The notes under the pieces are model-generated. The model was not told the origin of the DNA and searched no databases. It saw only the letters and a program-made list of their open reading frames with translations. Below, in pieces: positions 57,361 through 64,000 of a stretch of 64,000 nucleotides of DNA. Positions within the stretch are counted from its first letter, which is position 1. Every line of letters begins with the position of its first letter. Origin of the DNA: Diphasiastrum complanatum (lineage: Eukaryota; Streptophyta; Lycopodiopsida; Lycopodiales; Lycopodiaceae); the NCBI GenBank assembly GCA_029204225.1, contig CM055097.1, positions 37,436,976 through 37,500,975 on the forward strand. Direction: 5' to 3'. The position numbers were made by a program, and so were the translations under genes.

Positions 57361-58400
57361 ACTCACCTTTGAGAATAGAGAGCAGGCTGTAAAGGTTGAT
57401 CCAACCACATGGGCGGTGAAACCTATTGCACCCAAAGCTGATGACGGATCATCCACGATAGATCACACGATTGATTGCCCAAGGCCAGCCAAGGGTGGTC
57501 ACTATGATTCAGAGATGGATGTCGTGAGATGGAGGGATGCATTAGCAACTATTGACTGCCGAGCATGTCAATATGAATCAGATTTTGAACCCAGCACATC
57601 TTCACCCAAATGTTACATTATGGACACACCAATCACATTTGGGGTGAATATGATAAACGTAGCATGGTTGTCAGCGGAACCTATTGAGAACCCAGTGGAT
57701 GATGATTTAGTCCCTTGGCAACATGCTCTAACTTATAATAAGGAGATTGAGCTGACTGATGAACAAGTCCTACACCACATGGACCCAGATCATTACGAAA
57801 TCAAGAAAGTACCAACTCAACCGCCACAAAAGTCTGCTATGGCGAAAGTCTCAAAGATCGATCCACCAAAGACACCTGCGAATAAGAAGAATCAGTTGAA
57901 ACAATGCTACAACTAGGTGATCCGATGGAGTGATCTACCCGAAGAGGCTACAGCTACAGTGGATGTTGATATTCACAACCACGAGGCGAATGTCACACCA
58001 GTTCTGATGAAAGATAACAAGGACGAGTCCACCAATATGACAAAAAACGACAAAAAGAAGGTGTTGGATTCCTTGAAGTCGATCAAGATGAACTCGAATA
58101 CAGTGTCATCCTCTACTCAGATGACTAAAAATCAAAAGATGACCAGTCGGGCTAAGATCCATATGCTGAAAGAGGAATCTCGACGAGCTCCAGTTCACGA
58201 AATGCCTGAGACTTTCAAGAATTATACCTTGGATGACGTGGTAATTATGATGATGCAAGCCCATCGAGAACCTAATCAAAGTCAGTAACCAGCGAAACAA
58301 GTCTTCGAGGGACCTGCATGAACACAACCAATGAACCTTGCCAAGCCAGGTGAAGAAGAAAAGATAGTGCATGTGGGGGAACAATTAACGCCCACATAGT
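57361..58400 (+). pseudogene. Gypsy-1 linker between protease and RT, unrecognised
   Basis: An open frame with a single stop (at 57914-57916) and another at 58288, about 300 codons. The content is charged and low in hydrophobics (KNDKKKVLDSLKSIKMNSN), with MDTPITFGVNMINVAWLSAE as the only compact-looking segment. Long linkers of this kind are usual in Tat-type Gypsy elements. I can assign no domain. Confidence 0.6.
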
Positions 58401-59390
58401 TCAAGAGACTACGATAATTGTTGGTGGAGTATAAAGGTTGTTTTGCCTGGAGTTACAGTGATCTGAAGGGCATTCCACCAACAATAGTCCAACACACCAT
58501 ACCCTTGGTGGATGGAGCAGTTCCCAAGGTGAGCTTACTACCACTGCAACCCGAATTACACAGAGCTGATCAAGGAGGAATTGCAAAAGCTGTTAGATGC
58601 AGATTTCATTTATGAAATCGAGCACACGGAATGGATATTGCCGATAGTTATAGTACCCAAGAAAAATGGCAAAATACGGATCTATGTGAATCTGAAGGCG
58701 CTAAATGCAGTGATAAAAAAGGATCATTTTCCTTTACCATTGACGGAGAGTGTCCTTGATAGAGTAGCTAGAGCCGAAGCCTACAGTTTTTTAGATGGCT
58801 TTAGCGTTACAACCAGGTGAAGATAGCACTCCAAGACCAACATAAGACAATATTCGCCATGGAATGGGGAACCTATGCCTATAAGGTAATGCCATTCGGA
58901 CTTTGAAATGCCCCAAGCACTTTTCAGTGTGTCATGTAGGCGGCATTCAAAGAGTATTTGCAAAAAATTCTAGAAATTTTCTTGGACGATCTGTGCATGC
59001 ATGGACCAGACTCAAAACACTTATCCAATTTGGAGAAGGTGTTACAAAAATGCCGCAGTTTTCAGATCTTCTTGAATCCAGAAAAATGTCAATTTTGGGT
59101 TACACATGGCTTGATTTTCGGCCATATAGTGTCAAGACACGGGATCGCCACAGACCTATCAAAGATCAGGATCGTTGTTGATCTACCACCACCGGGGACG
59201 ATCCGCGAAGTCTACATCTTCATGGGTCATGCTAACTATTATAGGATCTTCATTCTAGATTTTGCGGAGTTAGCCCGACCAATTTACAAACTCACAACGG
59301 ATCCAGATTGGAACGAGGAAGCCCTAAAGGCTTTCCAAAAACTTAAGGATGCATTGGTTTCAGCACCAATCCTACGTCCACCCAATTGGT
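58401..59390 (+). pseudogene. Gypsy-1 reverse transcriptase
   Basis: Starts LLVEYKGCFAWSYSDLKGIP and VQHTIPLVDGAVPKVS, shifts frame near 58575 to LLDADFIYEIEHTEWILPIV, VIVPKKNGKIRIYVNLKALN and AEAYSFLDGFS (first catalytic Asp), shifts again near 58805, then TIFAMEWGTYAYKVMPFGL-stop-NAPSTFQ. The catalytic YLDD reads ILEIFLDDLCMHGPD, keeping both Asp with Phe for Tyr. It continues NPEKCQFWVTHGLIFGHIVS and MGHANYYRIFILDFAELARP. Gypsy-type by the FLDD and GHIVS blocks and the gag-PR-RT-RH order. Confidence 0.92.
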
Positions 59391-59713
59391 CCATTGAGTT
59401 TCATGTGCATACGGACGTATCAAAGTATGCAGTTGGAGCAGTCTTAACCCAGCCAGGAGAACACAAAAAGGATTTTCCAATCCGATTTGCAAGCCGACAA
59501 CTCAGTGATACAGAAATGAATTTTTCAACCACAGAGCGGGAAGCACTGGCAATGATCTATTCGGTTAAGAAGTTTCGACACTACCTGTTGGCCACACACT
59601 TTGCTTTTTATACGGACCATCAACCCTTGCTCTATCTCGTGAACAAAGCCTGCAACATAGAGAGAATCACCAGATGGCTACTTCTATTGTTGGAGTTTGA
59701 TTTTCGGATAGTA
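59391..59713 (+). pseudogene. Gypsy-1 RNase H, cut at its end
   Basis: Open frame with IEFHVHTDVSKYAVGAVLTQ (Asp), MNFSTTEREALAMIYSVKKF (Glu) and FAFYTDHQPLLYLVNKACNI (Asp), then RITRWLLLLLEFDFRIVAHT. The usual continuation (a VADxLSR block) is missing: at 59714 the sequence turns into (CA)n and repeat zeta. The whole integrase and 3' LTR are absent. The open frame of the last part runs 302 codons from 58958, indicating moderate age. Confidence 0.92.
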
Positions 59714-60045
59714 GCACACACACACACACAAACATTGTCAAGCAGAGCGCAAGCCATAGGAAGGGGATGGGCAGGAACGCGACAACATCATCCAAGAATG
59801 CAGCCCAAAATTGTGCATGGGGGAGCGGTTTCAACACCAACAGTGTCTACTTTCTACAAGAAATAAAAAATCAGATTTTCACAACATGAAATCTGGATTT
59901 TCAGATCTACACTTGTTTCAGAGTAGTGTTACAGACTTATCCAAAAGCAGAGAACATTTTTGGTTACAATAACTTTCCAGGTTACAGTCTTGTTTGGGCT
60001 AGGATTTTGCAGGGATTTCAAGCAAGAAACGTGCTTGAATAGAGA
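59714..60045 (+). repeat. Repeat zeta, plus copy, starting with (CA)n
   Basis: (CA)n at 59714-59731 followed by the sequence shared with 50752-51107. The homology stops near 60045. Confidence 0.85.
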
Positions 60046-60237
60046 ATGGTAAGCTCACGATTGATTTCTTGATTTGACAAGTAAAGATCAGGAGCATGCG
60101 AACAAATAATGAACTAAACTAGAACAAATTGAATCTTTTAATCAAAAAAATATTTTAAAATAAACTAGAAAAAAATGTATGCATCCGAGATTGTGATTGT
60201 AATCTTGTCATATCGTGCACTAATCTAAGAAAGTCAT

Positions 60238-60248
60238 CAACGGCGCCA
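60238..60248 (-). other. Partial tRNA-Asp primer site
   Basis: TGGCGCCGTTG on the minus strand, 11 bases of the same site as at 54378, suggesting remains of an inverted Gypsy leader at 60046-60237. No LTR is identified next to it. Confidence 0.45.
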
Positions 60249-60261
60249 ATGTTTGGTAAAA

Positions 60262-60399
60262 GCTATATCATGGATGTCAAAGAAACAAGCCACTATTTCA
60301 TTCTCATATAGTGAGGTTGAGTACAAAGCTCTTACACATTGCACAAAGGATATGGTATGGATCAAGAGGATGATCAAGGATCTTCACTTTGGCACATGA
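60262..60399 (+). pseudogene. Copia RNase H fragment
   Basis: Reads AISWMSKKQATISFSYSEVE, YKALTHCTKDMVWIKRMIKD and LHFGT, then TGA. This is the central RNase H block of Copia pol (SKKQ and the Glu region) and is closest to Copia-C (ISWLSKKQPTISLSSTEAKY). Only 45 codons remain, and both flanks are unrelated. Confidence 0.88.
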
Positions 60400-60959
60400 A
60401 CCCATGCAATCTTCAACAGGTCAACTATAAATAGCTTACATCTCTTCATGCAGCCCTCCTGCCTATATCTGTCACATGTACGTGCGATACTCTCCTCTCA
60501 CGGTAATTAGTCACAGAGAGGCCTCGACATGGAATAAAATCTCGGCGTGATCAATAATTTTGAACACTAGAGGGCCGCTCTACCATATTAGGACTAGTCC
60601 ATGTCCTTAGCTAAATATGGCCATACCATTCTTCCCTCCTTAAACTGCTTCTATCCTTAGAAGCTCCTTAAAATAGGAAATAATTACAGGAACAATTCTT
60701 CTAACTTTCAATATTAACCTAGAAAATCATTATCCTTAATCTGACTTTCATATCAAACAAGTACTCAGAGATAAAGCTATTTCCAATCGTTAATCTTTGT
60801 TCTGGAGTACAACTCAAGTTTCAAAAGTACACTAAGCAATAAATTTTTTCATCTGGGTTACACTCACCACAAGTTAGTAAAATCACCTTCATGTAAACAC
60901 TTACATGAAACATTGGGTGAAATATTATCTAACTTAGAAAATTTAAAGCTAAAGAAAAT
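60400..60959. other. Unassigned AT-rich DNA
   Basis: No gene, LTR terminus or repeat recognised. Confidence 0.4.
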
Positions 60960-61430
60960 AATAATTATAGTCTGAAATTATCCACAAACTCTTGCAAACA
61001 ATTCATAAATGCTTCCAAGTACAAATATCCTTAGAATCCAATTCTAAGATATGATAATTCATTCAACTAGAATCTCTAGGAGAATCATTAAAATATAAAA
61101 TGATTAAAACTCAACTCGGAGTATGCTAGATACTCTCATGAGTTAGTTAGCCATGTTTCTAGCATCATATGCAAGAAAAAATAGCAATCATTCACCTTAG
61201 TAGATTTGTTTGTCCCCTATGATATCTGGAGATCTAATCAAAAGAAAAAACTGTACTCAAGCATCTGCAGACCATAAACTATAGCAGAATAGCATCCACT
61301 AGATAAATCAAATTCTCCACAAGTAAAATAACTTACGTTGTGAGAATTCCTGTGAAATCCATAGGTTATCAAATAAAATACTAGAGTAGAGATATTCAAA
61401 ACACTGATTTGAATTTTTACTTACTTGAGC
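60960..61430 (-). repeat. Repeat delta, minus copy
   Basis: Reverse complement of 29600-30060 with many substitutions; shared blocks are given at that entry. Confidence 0.7.
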
Positions 61431-62209
61431 CAAGAGCATTAACTCTAGGGACAAGCTTCTACCAACTAACAGATCCAATGTAATCCATGTACCAAATTCT
61501 ACTTCTAACATCACAATCGACATCCAAAATTGTGGACTACTCAATGGTTACACAGATATTAGCTATGAATTCAGCTAAATGAATTCTATCCAAGAAACTG
61601 ATTTTCGGTATTGAGCAATTATTTACAGGGATGACCAAAATCCTAATTGTGAAATACATTTCCTGACCACACTTACTACCTCTAATGTCCACTATTCTTT
61701 CTCCCTTAGAATTTTTGCTCTCGGATGTCGCCTATAAATCCAAGTTAGAAATCTGAAATTTAGTACAGAGTGAAGACTGTGTCGTAAACATATGCATACC
61801 TAATCAGTTACAAATAAGCTCATAATGTGCTCGCTCAATGGATAAGAAGTGCAACTGTAACAGACATAGAGAAGAAAATGAATGCTCAAGCTTAAGAGAA
61901 AACTGGCTCTCTCTCTTCTGTTATTGATAGCGAAATCTGATCTCTGCGTATTTACAAATGAGATGGTGTCGCTCTCTTATAGAAACACACACACGGCCTC
62001 TAACTGTCGCTCACCAACTGTTAAGGTGTCGGTTGGGAATAGTTATTGTGTCGCTCAAAGATGTCGCTCTAAAACGTTGTGAGTCTTAATTGCAATGTAT
62101 TTCTAAAGTGCAAATAGACCTTCACATGGATTTAGGCTCTATCACATATTTACATGTACAAAATTTGAAAATTTTACACTATATACACAATTAATTGCTC
62201 AATGTGAAA
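61431..62209. other. Unassigned DNA, possibly LTR-like
   Basis: Contains several GTCGCTC blocks between 61970 and 62075 and a short CA run at 61986-61995. No gene recognised. Confidence 0.35.
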
Positions 62210-62458
62210 TTATAGGTCTCCACATATCTCCTTCCTCAGATGTGCAGCAGTTCGCAAACAACTGAGTCTTTTTCTGGTAGCTGGCTTCTTATGAAAAATT
62301 GTCTTTGCTCGGGCTTCATATTCTTCATTCACTTGTTCAACTGTCTTGCTGACTATAGCAGGGAAATAGTCATTCATCTTCAAAATAGTCTTCCTTGAAT
62401 GCGAGGCATGGGTAACCTCCCATTCCTCGATTTTCCAGAGGTCCAAGTGGCGCATCAA
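62210..62458 (-). CDS. Open frame of 82 codons, unrecognised
   Basis: Minus strand from ATG at 62458 to a stop at 62210. The product is charged and helical-looking, with SKTVEQVNEEYEARAKTIFH and a basic KKPATRKRLS stretch. It recalls the basic N-terminal or linker regions of retroelement proteins, but I recognise no family and no neighbour supports it. It may be chance. Confidence 0.2.
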   Translation of the reverse strand: MMRHLDLWKIEEWEVTHASHSRKTILKMNDYFPAIVSKTVEQVNEEYEARAKTIFHKKPATRKRLSCLRTAAHLRKEICGDL

Positions 62459-63069
62459 TCAGTGTTTTATTGACAAGGTGATCATACCAACTTCTCTCAA
62501 ACAGTATTTGGGACATTTCAGCAGATGTGAAGGGACATTTCAACATGTGAAGGGACTTGTGGACTCCTGTCAGCTAGTCTTGGTTGACCCACGCTTGGAA
62601 TCTACACGTCTAGGCATCTGTGAACTTGAAGTAAAGGTCTACTAACTCTAAAGTCCTGACTTTAGAAGTTATGACTTAAAAAGAACAAATCAACATAACA
62701 CTGTTGAATAGAACTTGAAAAAGAACTCAAAAACTTAGTGAAGAACTTTAACATTCAATCACAAAATCATTCATTCAAGAGACTTGCCGAGGGGTCAAGA
62801 TGGGGACACCCCCCCAGAAGGATTTTCTTTCAAATTATGCAAGATCAATTGACCCAAGGCCAATTACATATACAATGGTTTTGGGAAGATGGATTCTTAG
62901 ATCTTTAACATCGATCAGAAGTTAACAAATTTTGGATCTTAAGGAATCTTATACCAAGAAAAGTGGTCCCTTATGACATGCAAAGACTTATTGATCAAGA
63001 AGAGAGCATGCATAGGCATTTGACATTATTAGGCATGACATGCATGAATCCAATATGACATGCAAGCTT
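62459..63069. other. No gene; lead-in to minisatellites
   Basis: GACATGCA-type words become frequent from 62970 onward. A short C run lies at 62810-62815. Confidence 0.4.
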
Positions 63070-63169
63070 CAAATCATACATGCAAGTTCCCAAATCAGAC
63101 ATGCAACTCCTAAATCAGACATGCAACTCCTAAATCAGACATGCAACTCCGGAATTAGACATGCATGAC
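63070..63169. repeat. 20-bp minisatellite, five units
   Basis: Unit TAAATCAGACATGCAACTCC with 2-3 exact copies in the middle and diverged units at both ends. Confidence 0.92.
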
Positions 63170-63180
63170 CCTTAAGCTAT

Positions 63181-63350
63181 GGATGATGTGACATGCAAAG
63201 TCATCAAGTCATAGATGGTGTGACATGCAAAGCCATCAAGTCATGGTTGTTGTGATATGCAAAGCCATCAAGTCATGGATAATGTGACATGCAAAGCCAT
63301 CAAGTCATGGATGGTGTGACATGCATGGCCATCAGTCTTATGGATGGTGT
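63181..63350. repeat. 32-bp minisatellite, about five units
   Basis: Unit GGATGATGTGACATGCAAAG followed by YCATCAAGTCAT; starts at 63181, 63213, 63245, 63277 and 63309. Shares ACATGCAA with the adjacent 20-bp array. Confidence 0.92.
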
Positions 63351-64000
63351 GAAAGTTTTAGAGAGGGAGAGAGAGAGAGAGATGAAAGAGGTAAGAGAAA
63401 GTGAGTGTGTGTGAAAGTGGTTCCAATCCAAGCTTGACAGATCCTCCTCGAGCCATAGCTCCAAGCTTTCTTCCAAGCACCTACACACACAAAAACAAGA
63501 GCAAGAGGCAAAGCAAAAATGAATGGGAGATGAATAATGAGGGAGAGGGGTGAGTTAGTCCTTTTATAGGGATTGTGTAGCCTTTAGGAAGTGGCTGAGG
63601 TGTCCAAAATGAGTGTGAGAGGGGTAAGGGAGACTCTAGGATAAGTAAAGTGAGAGGGTGAGGTGTATAGGTGTGAGAGAGTGTTTATCAATTAGTTAAG
63701 GCAAAAGGGGTGGACTAGGAGAGCGCATTTTCCTAGATGTCCTATGGCTTACAAGCCATGTGGAAAAGTAGGTAAGTTACATATTGATAGGGATAGAAGA
63801 TAGGTAGCTTAACATTTAATGTTAGCCACTTTCAAGTTGAATATTTCTTTGTTTACAACATTGGGAGTCACCCAAGTGTTTTTCATGTCATGGGAAAGGC
63901 TTTGTATATGTCCATCTTACCTTGCATAATTTTCATCAATTCCTAGGCCCTTTTTTCTAGGGGTTGCCCATCCTCAATCATAGTGGAGTGTGATACAAAG
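63351..64000. other. No gene; purine-rich stretch
   Basis: GA-rich DNA at 63360-63400 and GAGAGGG-type words to 63680. No open frame or motif recognised up to the window edge. Confidence 0.5.

Overview
The window is repeat-rich DNA from a eukaryotic nuclear genome, almost certainly a land plant. The evidence is the dense nesting of plant-type LTR retrotransposons (Copia, with primer sites matching initiator tRNA-Met; one Gypsy, with a tRNA-Asp primer site), a CACTA (En/Spm) transposase with plant-type DUF4218 and DUF4216 modules, GT-AG introns of about 95-115 bases, and (TC)n and (CA)n microsatellites. I cannot name the species. I see no tRNA, rRNA, CRISPR or bacterial operon structure, and no intact host gene.

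Layout. 1-1.0 kb: (TC)n tracts around a hairpin, then four ~110-bp tandem units and A-rich DNA. 1.2-2.7 kb: broken zinc-knuckle gag-like gene. 2.7-4.7 kb: decayed CACTA transposase, minus strand, with a phase-matched 104-base intron and a microsatellite in its reading frame. 5.6-7.4 kb: Copia-A1, running into the oppositely oriented Copia-B (7.4-12.0 kb). 12.0-14.1 kb and 17.96-23.7 kb: Copia-C, nested in and splitting a non-coding LTR element that I call family R. 14.1-17.96 kb: an unusual island with a long hairpin, a decayed intron-containing gene ending in a GIY-YIG nuclease domain, and a Pif1-type helicase. 24.3-30.1 kb: LTR-H, a second R element with an internal inversion, and repeat delta. 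30.1-38.0 kb: two Copia-D elements around a cluster of palindromic terminal-inverted-repeat modules. 38.1-44.0 kb: Copia-E, the best-preserved element, with two recognisable LTRs and a 443-codon open integrase frame. 44.0-49.4 kb: fragments of Copia-F, A2 and G. 49.4-54.4 kb: LTR-H again, AT-rich DNA, and an LTR plus leader of the G type. 54.4-59.7 kb: Gypsy-1 (gag, protease, RT, RNase H; integrase missing). 59.7-64 kb: repeat zeta, an RNase H fragment, repeat delta and two minisatellites.

How the parts relate. Coding regions are mostly broken by stops, frameshifts, truncations and inversions, so this looks like a graveyard of nested insertions. Three points stand out. First, the helicase and the GIY-YIG gene are tandem and co-oriented, which may mark an unfamiliar mobile element. 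Second, the two halves of one R element can be matched across the Copia-C insertion by a 5-bp target duplication. Third, the R elements carry LTR ends, a polypurine tract and a primer site like those of Copia-G, suggesting a non-autonomous family moved by a coding partner. Coordinates of non-coding features are by-eye estimates unless an exact motif is given.
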